Origin: Penelope pileata
Lineage: Eukaryota > Chordata > Aves > Galliformes > Cracidae
Length of the DNA stretch: 64,000 bases
Reading direction: 5' to 3'
Assembly (NCBI GenBank): GCA_013396635.1
Contig: WBMW01002316.1
Span: 21,059-85,058 of the forward strand
Below, piece after piece: positions 25,497 through 37,560 of this stretch. The notes beneath the pieces are model-generated. The model did not search any database. It was given only the letters and a program-made list of their open reading frames with translations, and had not been told where the DNA came from. The position numbers and the translations under genes are program-made. Position 1 is the first letter of the stretch, and each line of letters opens with the position of its first letter.

Positions 25497-28400
25497 CCCT
25501 CCACTCCCCATGTTACTCAGCTAAGCAGGGACACAGCCCTGCATAGGCAACGTCCCCACAGCGGAGGTCCCCCCCCGGCCACCAGACCCTGTCACCGCCA
25601 CCATGCCCGCATGCGAGGAACGAACGTTTTCAGCGCAAAGACCTCGTTCTGCCTGGCTGCATGGCGTGGAGTCAAAGGAAGCAGCTCGGAGCAGAGCGGG
25701 AGGGGAGACAAAGGCGGGAGAGCAGCAGCCGGCCCCGAGGAACAGTGGGGAAGCCGGTAATTGGGCCGCCTGCGCGCGGCTCTGCCAGGCCAGCAGGTTT
25801 GTTTTTCCCAGGCTGGAGCCCAGGCTGAAAGAGAGGTGAAATTGTTAAAGATCTCAACCTAGAGAAGTGTAAAAAGGGGAAAANGGTGGCTGGAGGTGAG
25901 AGAGCCGTGGGGGATGTCTGCTCTGTCCCAAGGACAGAGCTGGCTGGGAAACTATTTTCAACAGGCAAAGACAAATGAAGTCCGGGTAAAATTCATCCCT
26001 GTGGACTTCCATTGTTGGTTTAACTAGTTTAGAAGTTAGAGGGGATCCTACTGGGCAGAAAGCACTAGGTCCTGCTACGGAAAGGCTGCTGCCATCAAAG
26101 AGCTGCTCGTAAGGCCAGAGGAAGATTCCCCTTGTGTACACTTGCAGAGCACAGCACAGATACAAACCTTTCAGCGCGTCCATTCAGAGCACCAGAGACC
26201 CAACCAGCAGCGCCATGAAGTCCCAGGGACACAGCTCCTCCAGGGCTTTGGCCACACACTGGGTTAGGCTGAAAAGCGATGTTGCAGTTCAGAGGTCTGC
26301 TGTGGGCAGCTGCCAAGATCTAGGCATCCAGATTGACTCTGCCAGCTACTTTGCTTACCTTCCAGATTGACCGTGCCAACTGTCCTTACCTTCCTTTGGG
26401 CTCCTGCTATTCCACTGGTGCCTGCTAACATGGTAGGAAGAAAACATTGAATATGAATATACTATGCAGAACTAAGATAAAGCAATAGCGCATGCAGAGC
26501 CTTGGTATTCTTCATGCACCATACTCCTTTCCGATGTTCTTATCATGACTAGCTGTCTGTTGCTGTTGTTCCTTGTGAGTTAGCTGCTTGCTGGCACTTT
26601 CCTCTCTGAGACATTCTGAATGCCTCATCCCTCATGGGATGTTATAAAAAATACAGACAGTTCCCCTCCAGAAAAAGCTGGAGAATTAAGATGACACAGA
26701 ATATCCAGCAGAACACCAATCCACGTTTCCTTGTAATTACTCTATACAACGTGTAATGCGTGTGATATCGCTCCTGTGGCATTCTTCACTTCTGCCCATG
26801 TGGACAGGAAAGCCCAAGAGGCCTGGCCAGACCTTGAGCCTCCCAGCAAGCAGGCATCAAGGACACACATGGCTGGAGGTGAATGTCAGAGTATGCCAGG
26901 CCTTGTGCTCTTGTCTTAAAGCTGACGAACATGAAGGATCTCTGCAGTCTCAGCACAGAGGGGTCAGGACCAACCGGCAGGCACGAAGGACTGCCTTCTT
27001 GTGCTGATCTGCTGCCCAGGAGAACGTGAACTGAGTGGGGTGCAGTACCCAGGGTCCTCCCCACCCAAAGTGGGATGGGCAGGTGGGTGCCAGGGAGCAG
27101 CAGCATCACCCTTCTGCTCACTAGCAGAGTCCCTGGGGGCTTTCTTGTTGCACATTCAGCTTCAGAGTCCAATTAAACTGTTACATTGGTTCTCTACCTT
27201 AGTCTAGATAACTTTTTCTCATTCATGCCATTAAAGTACCTTTAATGAAACCACTGCTTTCACTTTCTGGCAAAGTTTTGATTAGGATTTTTGCCTTTGT
27301 GGCTATAGTGTCATATCCTTGGAACACGCTTCTTGTGGCAATGTCCCAGCCCACACTGACACTGGAACAGCAAGAACGTGGCTCTGTTTGTCCCGTCACA
27401 CCCCAGATCATAATAGTGCTCCACAAGTGACGCAGAACACCTGAAACTACCAACATGAAGTGATTACTAAAATGGTGATGCAATTTTCTCAAAGCATTCC
27501 TAAGTATCCATGCCTGTGCATTCTTACACTTCAAATCCCCATTTACAGTGAAGACACTCAGCCCAGAATCCACCCTGACCACTGCCAAATCTGCCGTGGC
27601 CCTGGCTCGCCCACATCCATGGTCAGATCATGGGTCTCAAGGAGCCAAGATGTAGGACCTCACTGCACACCAACATGACAACACTGGCAACCTGATGGCC
27701 ACCTGCAGAGCAGCCAAGAGGACTGAAGATGGGCGAGAAACACAGCGCACAGTGTTTATAACCCTGCAAAACCTATTCTCTAAGGTATGCACATGTCCAG
27801 ATGTAAGAAAACCTGCTCAAGTTCCAACAAGAAATCTGTAGACAGGGAACTGAACTCTTCTGCAGAGACTCTACAAGGGACTGAGATCCTTCTCCAGGGC
27901 GCCATGCCACTGCCCACCCATTTGTTTGCCATTAGCCCTGTGCACTGGCTCTGGAGCTATCTCAGGGTATGGCACACTGGATGCTCTCAGAACAATGCAG
28001 AATGCGCGCCGCTCCTTAGGCTAAAGTATTTGGTTTGACATTCCAGTCACAATACAAGGCTCATGATTTGGAGTAGCATTGAATATTACATGAATAGCAA
28101 TTTTGTGTAAAAAAAAAAATTGCATAAGTTCCTTGATTTCCTTACGAAAGTTTATTTTTGTTGCATATAGGTGGAAATTCAGTGCTTCCAGTTTGGATAC
28201 AGATACAGCCTTCCAGAAGCATTTTATAAGGTATGGGTAATGCCCTGAGAGTTACTAAAACCATATTTGATTAACTTAGAGTCTAAGACATACCAAACTG
28301 ATATATAAATTAAAAAAAGATGACACATCTACAGTGTTGACTTGAGATATTGGGCATAAAAGTGTTTGAGCTTTTTTCCTAAGACTACACTATCTAGAAA

Positions 28401-30860
28401 ACTAAATATGAGTGTGCATATATATAATTTGCAATTTTTGAAGACTTTTTTTATCAGTTGGAACTATGCCCTCTTTATCACTTACTGCTATTTCCTATTG
28501 ACAGACAATAAAACAAAGACTGTATATTAATGCAGAAAAGTGTTTCATTCATAGAGCGTGAGCTACAACAGGATTATTTGCAAGTGCAAAGATCACTCAC
28601 ATGAATAAAGATTCGGTGGATCAGTTACCCTACTGATAAAATGAATGAAATCCTTCTCCAGACACAATCCAAATATGTTTTCTTGCCACTTATTCAAGCA
28701 AGTCTACTTCTGCGTTGTCCCAGTTTAATTAACTGAAAACACATAATTATTAATGAGAGCTCTGATAGGGCAGAAGCAGAAACATGCTTCTCGGTGGTGC
28801 TTGCAGCCAAAACACAAAAACCAGCTCTGTTTGTGCAGGAAAAGCAACCCCCTCCTGCTACATTATTCCATTGATCTAAAAACATTTACATCTCCTTTGT
28901 TAACTAGTTTTCAGTAGAAATTTCATAATCACTGAGGAACGCTATTACAAGGGCACCTCAAGAAACTTCTGTGAAGTAAACTCGGATCTGTCTAATAAAC
29001 AGGTTCTATTTTTGCTTCTAAGTTTTGTACATCATATATCTCAGGCTTTTATTGCACATTCATGGCTTTCGTGATTCATCACAAATAATTCAAACTGGAT
29101 TTACCAAAGAGAAGAGGCTGTACAACGAACCGCATGTTATAACCCTGACTTAGTCAAAACTCATAAAAGTACTTCATGAAATCCAATCATAAAATGTTTT
29201 CTCCTCCCCCTTTACATTGCCTTGTGATTTATATTCCGTATTGACTTGGTGAAAATGAACATTTTGGAGGATTTCTGTCCAACATAATAATGAAGTCTGA
29301 TTAAACAGTTCTTGTGACTACGGCAAGAGCAATACCCTCACCTGAATAAACTCTGTTATCTCTACAACATGCACTGAAACTAAACAAATACAACATTAAC
29401 AGCGCACAGATAAACAAGAAACTCCTTTGAAGCATTATTACAGCAACATTAACGTAAGGTATTAGGCTGCAATGCACTACTATGGGAAGCCGACCATGAG
29501 AGACAATGAACAGACAATTTTACTTTTTTAAGGACTAGACACTTCCAGAAAGAACACATGTTCAGAGTTAGAGAAGTCTGCAGATTTTGAAAAGCCATGG
29601 TCAGCTTCAAGCTCCAGCCTTCAAATGCTATCTTCAACGTGTTTCATAAAAGCGATGGTGCCTTCCCGCTGCATAAGCAGACCCTTAATACAGACCTGGC
29701 TTCATATGCCAAGTTTGATTTAAAAAAGCGATCAATAGATGAAGATCTATCTTGAGAACAGTTAATGAGCAGCAGCTTTTTGTTTTTCCTACGTAGCCTT
29801 AGGAAAGGAAGCACTGAAATGTGGGGTAAACCAATGGAAGATTAAAGCTCCACATACGTTCTCTAAGTGAGAAGAAAACGGGATTGCATCAGAACCTACC
29901 TCCACTGATGAAGACAGGCTCTTTCCAGCTATCTGATGTAGGTCATGTCAAATCCTCTCGTTCAGCACTGGAAGCACCATCTACCAACAATCCAGGTTAA
30001 TTTTGAACACATACTTTCCCTACCATGAAAGACTGGTTTAGATTATTGCAGAATTAGCAGCAGCACCTACACTGAAGAGGTGAACAAAGGCCCACGCATG
30101 GGAGGCTCTCAGGAAACCGTGTTACCATCACAAGCTGACCAGCAAGAACTCATGGGAATTTGTCCTGTGGGCATCTCCAGATCTAACCCTGAGCAATGGG
30201 GAGACAAATTTGCCACTGCCAAGCCACACATACCCAGCACTGGCATTGCAGCAGAGGCTGGCTGGAACTGCAGTTACTGTCCTTCAGAAGAAATTACTGA
30301 GGATGAAACAAGCCATGTCCAGCAAAACATGGACTATAAAGAGCACCTGCTAATTTAAACAAAGATAATCCTAGGTTCTCCAAAGACATTACCTTTTCTT
30401 TGGTCCCATTTCTGAGGGGGTGGGATTTCTATTAGAGCACTACAGTTCCTGAAGGGAAATAAAGGAAAATAACTATATTCTTCAGTGGAAATTCAAACAT
30501 ATCCCACTCCCTTGGATAACCTGACCCTGGCAGCAGCAGCTGGCCTCAACACCAGTTTAACTACCTTCCCATTATTCAGATGAGTAAAACCCAGCTGATA
30601 CATCAAAATGCAGTCACTGTACATCTCCACTTTGGTCTCCCCTTCTTGTAGCTAAAATGATCTTTCCAAGAGGGACAGGTTAAGTGTAGCAAAATGAGGT
30701 ATAAATGTGCCTATAGGTGGCACTCTTGCCCTGACACAACATTGAAGGTCCACAAAGTGCTAGTCCTCATTTCTGTCAACAGATGACAGAGGTCCAATTC
30801 AGTTAAGAAACTCATTAGAAGCATAAATACCACAAAGCACTTTTAATGAACAATTTAGGT
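25497..30860. other. Intergenic, no gene seen
   Basis: A GC- and CpG-enriched patch at 25590-25830 (for example 'gcctgcgcgcggctctgcc') could be a minor CpG island, but no transcript can be attached to it. An N is at 25884. 28100-30000 is AT-rich, repeat-free and complex. Open frames are under 130 codons and unsupported. Confidence 0.4.
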
Positions 30861-31921
30861 TTTATTGTCAACACCCTTAAAAACTGAAACCTATGTTCAA
30901 AACAAATACTTCTGAAAACACCAAAATACAAAATATTTCACGTAGAAGTTTGTTATTGCAACACAAACAGAAAAAATGACATAGAATATGCTGATGTGTA
31001 TTGCACGTGCTCAAAGTCACAAGTTTAAGAACTGTACCACTACAAAACTGTCACACAGGTTTGGAAAGTGAGCATTTGATTGTTTTTAAGTATCTCCTCT
31101 GCATTTCTAGTTTTACACATTTATTTGGAAACTTCATAGCAGTGGACAAAGGCATGATAATTTAGTCTTCAAGGTTTGTTTTGAAAGCACCATGACAACA
31201 GACTGTTCAAACTACTTCCTTACAGAGGGAAGTCTAAACAGAGACAATTATTGCAGTTATGGCTTTTTAGGGATAACATTTATTATCTATGACAGGTTTG
31301 TGAATATACAACACACAAGGTCAGTATTCTCTGGCAGTTCCTCCTGGAAAGTAAAAGCAGTGTTGCTCATTTAAAATTTTCTCTTTTCAATGCTGTCTAA
31401 ATAAACAAAACTCTTACATTCTATAAAAAATGTACGTGCTTGGCCAGGACTGACCAGTTTTTCCTTCTTCTAGATCCTGTAAAACTAAACTAACTCAAAC
31501 AAGCAAAACGTCTTCCTTGGTTAAGCAGCGAAGAAGTTCTGCCAATTTTACACAATAAATAGACTTATGATTAATTTATTTCCAAAAGGGTAACACGACT
31601 AAGCAAATTGTATCAAACAGTGACACACGTATTATGCTCCATTACCAAGACCCTAAGCCTACTCAGAAGGGGAGCAAGGAAAGGAGCAAAGGGAAAGGAA
31701 TGTCTGTTTGCAGACAACTGAAAGATTTATGCTGCACTTTGCTTTTCTCTTAAAAGTCATGAAGAAAAGTTTTATAAAGCTACCTCTAGCTACTTCTCAC
31801 GCAAGCAACACAGTTCAAAAATCAATTCTGAACAGCATCTCTTTCTGAGAAGACCAAAACATCCCTGCAGTCTGATGTCTGATGACATTCTTGGCTTGTA
31901 ACAACACATATTCATCTCTCC
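30861..31921 (-). other. Probable 3' UTR of the minus-strand gene, with poly(A) signals
   Basis: About 1.06 kb downstream of the stop codon on the minus strand, AT-rich with no CR1. AATAAA on the minus strand (TTTATT on plus) occurs at 31279-31284, 31120-31125 and 30861-30866. I extend to the most distal of these, but any could be used. The UTR length is inferred, not seen. Confidence 0.4.
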
Positions 31922-32207
31922 TCATCGTTTGCTAGATCGCTTTTCATACTTATCCTTTGTGTGCTGGCTCCTGTTTCGGTGCCTAGGAGGAGAGTAGCTG
32001 ACTCTCCTTCTCGACTGAAAGCTGGGTGTGTACGGGTGAATTCTGCGTTTCTTTGGTTTTTCTTCTTTCCTGCTTTTGTTTGGCTCCGGCTCCTTACTGT
32101 CTTCCTTTTGCTCGCGCTCTTGGTCTTGCTCTTTTTGAGACGGCAACGTGTTTTTGATGGTATTAATAAGAAATCTTTTATTTGCACCAGCAAGAGGACA
32201 TTTCAAC
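31922..32207 (-). CDS. Last coding exon of a basic, probably nuclear protein (unidentified)
   Basis: The acceptor on the minus strand (tttaaatgtcttcacag, intron side from 32208) is followed by 94 codons and a TGA at 31922-31924. Its first base completes a Trp codon begun in the exon at 40576-40650. The exon opens with a compact stretch, LKCPLAGANKRFLINTIKN, then a Glu/Lys/Gln-rich disordered tract, a classical NLS-like KPKKRR, and an RS-like basic tail (SYSPPRHRNRS ... YEKRSSKR). Low-complexity charged tails of this type are common in RNA-processing and other nuclear proteins. I do not recognise the family and give no symbol. That this is coding rests on the splice signals, the phase match and the protein-like opening. 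Confidence 0.8.
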
Positions 32208-35200
32208 CTGTGAAGACATTTAAAATTAATCAAAAGACAAGATAAAAACATCCTGAGGCAAGTCAGTTTAACTTCAGTAACTTTAAGACAGGTTTGTGCT
32301 TTTGGCTCTCCTTGCATGCCACCTAGTGTAAACTCTCAGTACAGAGAGATATGCTCCAGGTTGTCTCCATTCTTCCTTTTACCTTTTACTTCAATAGAAT
32401 GAAAACCCACATGATTTTCAAAAGGCAGCGTGTGCAGCAGGAAGCAGAAAAGGCAAGACCATGTTCAACACACTGCATGTAAGTTGACAATATACTTTGT
32501 CAGTACTCAGCTATTCAGGAATCAAATATTTAATGACATTCTAAGCCAAATGAGAACGGTTTACAAGACCATAATGCTGACTGTAGTAGATTTAATGAAC
32601 TGAGATATTTAGAAACTAAAAGATACTTTTGTATGAAGAATCCAAATAACCATACTAATAAAACAGATAAAGGAGGCATGCAAATTTTAACCTACATTTA
32701 GCAACCACCAAACAAAATGTTTTATTTCTATTTCTTGAATACAAAGGATACTTAGTCAATTCTTTTCCATTGTTTCCAACTTTTTTCTTCTTATAGCTTA
32801 ACACTCCTGCACATAATTTACCAGCTTGATTTAGTAAATAAGTGCTCTACACTGCATTTATCCCTTTGGTATCAGTTTTATACTACTTATTCTTAGAAAA
32901 CGGAATTAGAACGATATTGAATTAAAACGATATGGAATTAAAACAATTTGTTTGAACATATGCCTTTGAACTAGACATTGTATTTACTTCAGATCTGCCT
33001 ATTACTGTATAGATGCTTTGTAAACTAAGGAGGCAGTCATTATGTATTATGTATGACACTGAGTGAAAGTATACAGCTGACATTTGTCAGTAGAAGGGTG
33101 TTTCCATTTCAAGCCACATCAGCTATGACTGTGGCCAAAGCGCCATGGCACAGGTTACACACAAAAGAGCCAACATTTAAGTTCTCTGCAAATCTTATGC
33201 CAGCATTGAACTGTTGTATCTCAATGCTCCCAACCCAGAAGTGTAGCTTTCTCTTGGATGCGTTCAGGTACAAACTATTCTACATTTGTCTCTTTTCTCT
33301 TGCTTAAAAGCTGATGTATTGATTAAGCACTAATATATATAGCACCAGAATGAGACAATCCGTCCTAAATAAATCCATCGTGCTGAAGTATTTATTTCTT
33401 TTTGGCACGATGAGTGCTGCCTGAGCTATACTAAGAATGAAAACTGATGAGAAATGCAGGGCTTCAGGGTTGGCTAAAAGAGGTCATTAATTTACTCTCA
33501 CGCAGTGATATAAACGAACCCCTGGGTTTTTCATGGAGCAGCAATAAGTCATGGCACTCAAGAGAAACATCGCTCCTTGGTTTTACTGACCTCAGACTTC
33601 AACAAAGCAAATTCTGCCATTAAGTCTTGAAGGAAAATGCGATGGCAGAATTTGCCACACGCACACACACAAGTCCATAATGTTCACATACATGCATGGC
33701 ATATATTGAACAGCAAAATTCAAAACGAACTGTATTATCAACTCATCAATGTCATTTGTCAGCATTTCCAGTGGTGAGAAAATTGTAGAACACTTCTATA
33801 GCTCACTTTCCTGAAGACAAGCCTTTGGCCTGCTGCAGGTCTGATCCTGCAGTGCTCAATGCAATGACAGCTTTGCCCTCAATGTAAATTCTGAAGAACT
33901 GGAAAGAAAACTCATCAAGGTGGATCATAATCTGCTAGCTAGTGAACAGTCCCACGGAATGAACTGTAAAAGCTTTTTTTTAAGAATAAATAAATGAATG
34001 AATAAATAAAATATGTTGAAAGAGCATTAAGGTTTCAAACTCAAATGTGCCTGAAGCAGAACCGCAGGCATGACCAAAGAATGCACACTACAATTCTGAA
34101 GCAACCTAGTTTACAAACCAGACTCCAGTTTTCTAGAAAAGTATTCACTCAGTGTAATAGTTTACTTTGTTTTGTATGTTCTGATGAGCTAAACCATGCT
34201 ATTTTTACATGAAGAATCCCACCCCCTCCAAAGATAAATCTCACATAGATTTCTCAGCTATGCAACGATTAAACGCCAACTTCACAATTCGAGCAAGAAA
34301 GAGACAAAAACCATTCTTGCACACACACATCAAATCTTGATCTCACTTTTGGTGTTTTAAGTCCACTTCTATGCAATAACCATCTTACTTTCCAGCCAAT
34401 ACCTGCCATCAAGTTGAGCATTGCAGTTCAGCACAGGAGTGTACACTATGGTTTCTTATCAGTTAAACTCACTGACACTGCGTGAGATGCTGGAGCACAC
34501 TGCCATGAACCGCAGTCCCTCGTCTGCTGTGTAACTGAACACGTCAAACAGGCCTGGCACAGTCAGCCTCAGCATACAGGGTAAATCAGATCTTTCAAGG
34601 AAACAGAGTTTTTTATGTATGAACTTACATTTCCACCACTTCCAAATTGCCATGGAAAATACAATATTTAACAGAATAAAGACTGAAGGCACAAAAAGCA
34701 GCTAGAGGCAGTTTTGCCAGATCAGTTGGCCAAAGTAAGCAACCGAGGCTGCTGTCCTTCCACAGGGGATCTCACAAGAGCCTGCCTGGAAGCATACTGC
34801 AAGCTCTTACATATGGTCTTGGCAGCCAGATGCAGCTGGGAGGGCTTTGCACGGGAACCTGTGCTCTGATCACAGTGTTTTAACATACTTACATCGCAAC
34901 GTCTGGCTGTACCTGCTTCCTCCTCCTCTTTAGATCCAAATGAAAAAGATGTAGTGGAATCACATCGCAGTGTTTCTGCATAGTCACACAACACCCATTC
35001 AAAGAGAAGGTGCAATACAGCAGATTGTGGTTCCCATGCTATCAAAACTTTTTTTCATCCTCATTATTTTGCATCCCACGGTGCTTCTGACCAGCGATTT
35101 GGTATTGAGCAGAAAACTATCTATAGGCATGAAACCAATTTTAGGAGTGCTTTGCAAGAAAGAGGGCTAAAAATAATTTAATGCTTCCAACATTTATCTA

Positions 35201-35660
35201 TCCATCGCAACTTCATCAATGCAGAGCTGAACAAATCATCCCAAAATATCCTGTTTTCCACGTCTTATTTTAAGTAAGCTTTTGAAGTAAGCAGAGAAGA
35301 CTACGGTCAGTTCAGCCTTAGCTCACTTGCTACCAAGATCCTTGAAGACCAGACCCATACACTGGAAGAGAAAAAATAAAATATTAACCAGAGCCTCTAG
35401 AACTTGTCCACACAGTAGCTTTGGTGGCATTTTAACTGCCATTCCCAAAGCCGAAAAAACCCTTAAAATGAGACCTAACTCCACTGCTATAAGGAAGCTT
35501 ATGAATTATATACATAGGACTGACAAAACCTCTAAGGAAAGCTGAGGTTTTAGCTTGATTCTACCTAAAGACACACAATGCAAATCCCCAAATATCTTAC
35601 AGCTTCACTCTGTATTGTCCAACACTCTGATGAATCAGGAATACCTGAATGCATCAGTGC
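32208..35660 (-). other. Last intron, gene-proximal half
   Basis: AT-rich intronic sequence with a short CA-rich run (about 33658-33672) and TAAA/TGAA repeats at about 33980-34010. An exon-like minus-strand segment ends in a strong GTAAGT donor at about 34890, but its phase does not fit the flanking exons. Confidence 0.5.
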
Positions 35661-36360
35661 AGGTAGGGGGATGACGTGCTGGAGAGGAGCTCTGCGGAGA
35701 AGGACCTGGGGGTCCTGGTGGACAGCAGGTTGGCCATGGGCCAGCAGCGTGCCCTGGTGGCCAAGAAGGCCAACAGGATCCTGGGGTGCATTAAAAAGAG
35801 CGTGGCCAGCAGGTCGAGGGAGGTGATCCTCCCACTCTGCTCTGCCCTGGTGAGGGTGAGGCCACATCTGGAGTACTGTGTCCAGTTCTGGGCTCCCCAG
35901 CTCAAGAAAGACAGGGATCTTCTAGAGAGACTCCAGCAGAGAGTCACAGATGATTGGGGCCTGGAGCATCTCCCTTATGAGGAAAAGCCAGGAGACCTGG
36001 GGCTGTTCAGCCCGGAGAAGACTAAGGGGGGATCTTACCAATAGTTATAAATATCTAAAGGGCAGAAGCCAAGAGGATGGGGCCAGGCTCTTTTCGGTGG
36101 CACTCAGCGACAGAACAAGGTGCAATGGGCATAAACTGAAACAGAGGAAGTTCCATACAAACATGAGAAAGAACTTCTTTACTTCGAGAGCACTGCAACA
36201 AGCTGCCCTGAGAGGCTGTGGAGTCACCTTCTCTGAAGATATTCAAGATCCTCCTGGATGCTTTCCACTGCAATCTGCTAATGTAGGGAACCTGCTTTAG
36301 CAGGGGATTGGACTTGATCTCCAGAGGTCCCTTCCAACTCCTACAATTCTGTGATTCTAT
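35661..36360 (+). mobile_element. CR1 LINE, 3' 0.7 kb, relatively well preserved
   Basis: Lies in the last intron, antisense to the gene. A 5'-truncated copy with an uninterrupted ORF2 C-terminal frame at 35676-36044: ERSSAEKDLGVLVDSRLAMG, VAKKANRILGCIKKSVASRS, REVILPLCSALVRVRPHLEY, CVQFWAPQLKKDRDLLERLQ. The Val-Arg is doubled by a 6-base tandem duplication (gtgagggtgagg). The frame then stops and a tail follows, ending 'caattctgtgattctat' at 36360. Fewer lesions than the other copies suggest a younger insertion. Confidence 0.95.
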
Positions 36361-36947
36361 AATACCAATGTATTATATATAGACTCTATGGACTCTTATT
36401 TGTCCCTGAATTTCCATCTTGGATCCAGCTGGCCCTTCAAGTGTTAACTTCCAGACAGCTGCTCTGATGTCTTATCTCATAAACCACATAATCACAACAG
36501 CATCACTGAAAATTAAGTCACATATTCTTCTCTCTTTTGCTTCATGTTTCCAAGACATCTTCAGGACAGGATCCTCCCTTCCTCTACACATTTTCTTCCC
36601 TGTGATTAGGGCTGTTAATGCTTGAACCAGACAAAGCAGCAGCAGGTTCTATAGCACACAGCAGCACAAGAATCAAAAACTACTGTGGCCAGAGAGTGCA
36701 CATGAACAGATGACTGCAGGAACTAGAAATACTGCAGTGCTGAGAGCAAGAATCTTTAGGACATCCAAGGAACAAGTCAATGCTCCAGAGCCAGTAATGC
36801 AAGAACTACAAATAATAATGTCCAGTATTTTTTGGACAAATTTGTCATGAACCTACATACTACCAATCTCAAGTAAAGCTCGGAGGCCAGTGAGCTAGGA
36901 CTCTTAACCAAGAGTTCATGCAGCCCACACTGACAGCTGCTCCATGT
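36361..36947 (-). other. Intronic sequence
   Basis: Between the CR1 and the LTR. No repeat or exon recognised. Confidence 0.4.
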
Positions 36948-37560
36948 TGTGGTGGTTTAAGGCCAGTAGGGACCCACGCACCAGCACGCTGCCCTCTCAC
37001 TGTCCCTCCTCAACAGGACAGGAAGAGAAAATACAATGAAAAAGCTCATGGGTTGAGATAAGGACACTCATCAATTACCATCACGGGTAAAACAGACTCA
37101 GCTTAAGGGAGATTTATTTAATTTATTGGCAATCAATAACAAACAAGAGCAGTGAGAATTCAAAGCAAGCTACAAACACCTTCCCCCATCCACACTCTCC
37201 TACCTTCTCCCCCTGAGCAGCACAGGGGCTGCAGTCAGTCTGTAACGCTTCGCCTCTGCTGCTCCTCCATGGTCACTCTGCCCCTGCTCTACGTGGGATC
37301 CCTCCCATGGGATGCTGTCCCTTCCAAACTGATCCCATGTAGGCTTCCCACAGGCTGCAGATCTTAACTCCTCCTCCAGCATTGCTCTGTACCACAGGGC
37401 CCACCCTTCAGGAATGCACTGCTCCAGCACAGGGCCCCGCAGCTGGCAGCTCCCCCAAGACCTCCTCCTCTGACATGGGGCAGCTGCTGGGCTCTGCTCT
37501 GCTCACGCCTGCTGTCCTCTCCCTCACTCCACCACAATCTTGCCATGTAAACCCTATACA
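36948..37560 (-). mobile_element. Solo LTR of an avian endogenous retrovirus-type element
   Basis: About 613 bases. On the minus strand it starts TGTATAGGGTTTACATGGCA and ends in CCACCACA, the TG...CA form of an LTR. Internally it has the widely dispersed avian LTR landmarks 'gggttgagataaggaca', 'caattaccatcacggg' and 'aaacagactcagctt', plus a series of diverged GC-rich units (tgggatccctcccatggga, gtaggcttcccacagg) in the promoter-proximal part. Two AATAAA signals on the minus strand lie at 37113-37118 and 37122-37127. No gag, pol or env remnant and no second LTR is adjacent, so it is solo. No clear target-site duplication is visible. It lies in the same orientation as the host gene. Confidence 0.72.

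Noticed and set aside
25018..25511. Ser/Val/Cys/Leu-repeat minus-strand frames
   Set aside because: Simply the translation of the GACT/GACA microsatellite.
34880..34965. Exon-like minus-strand segment with a strong GTAAGT donor and frame ETLRCDSTTSFSFGSKEEEE
   Set aside because: Joining it to the TG left by the exon at 40576-40650 creates a stop or the wrong phase, and the acceptor is weak. At best it is an alternative exon.
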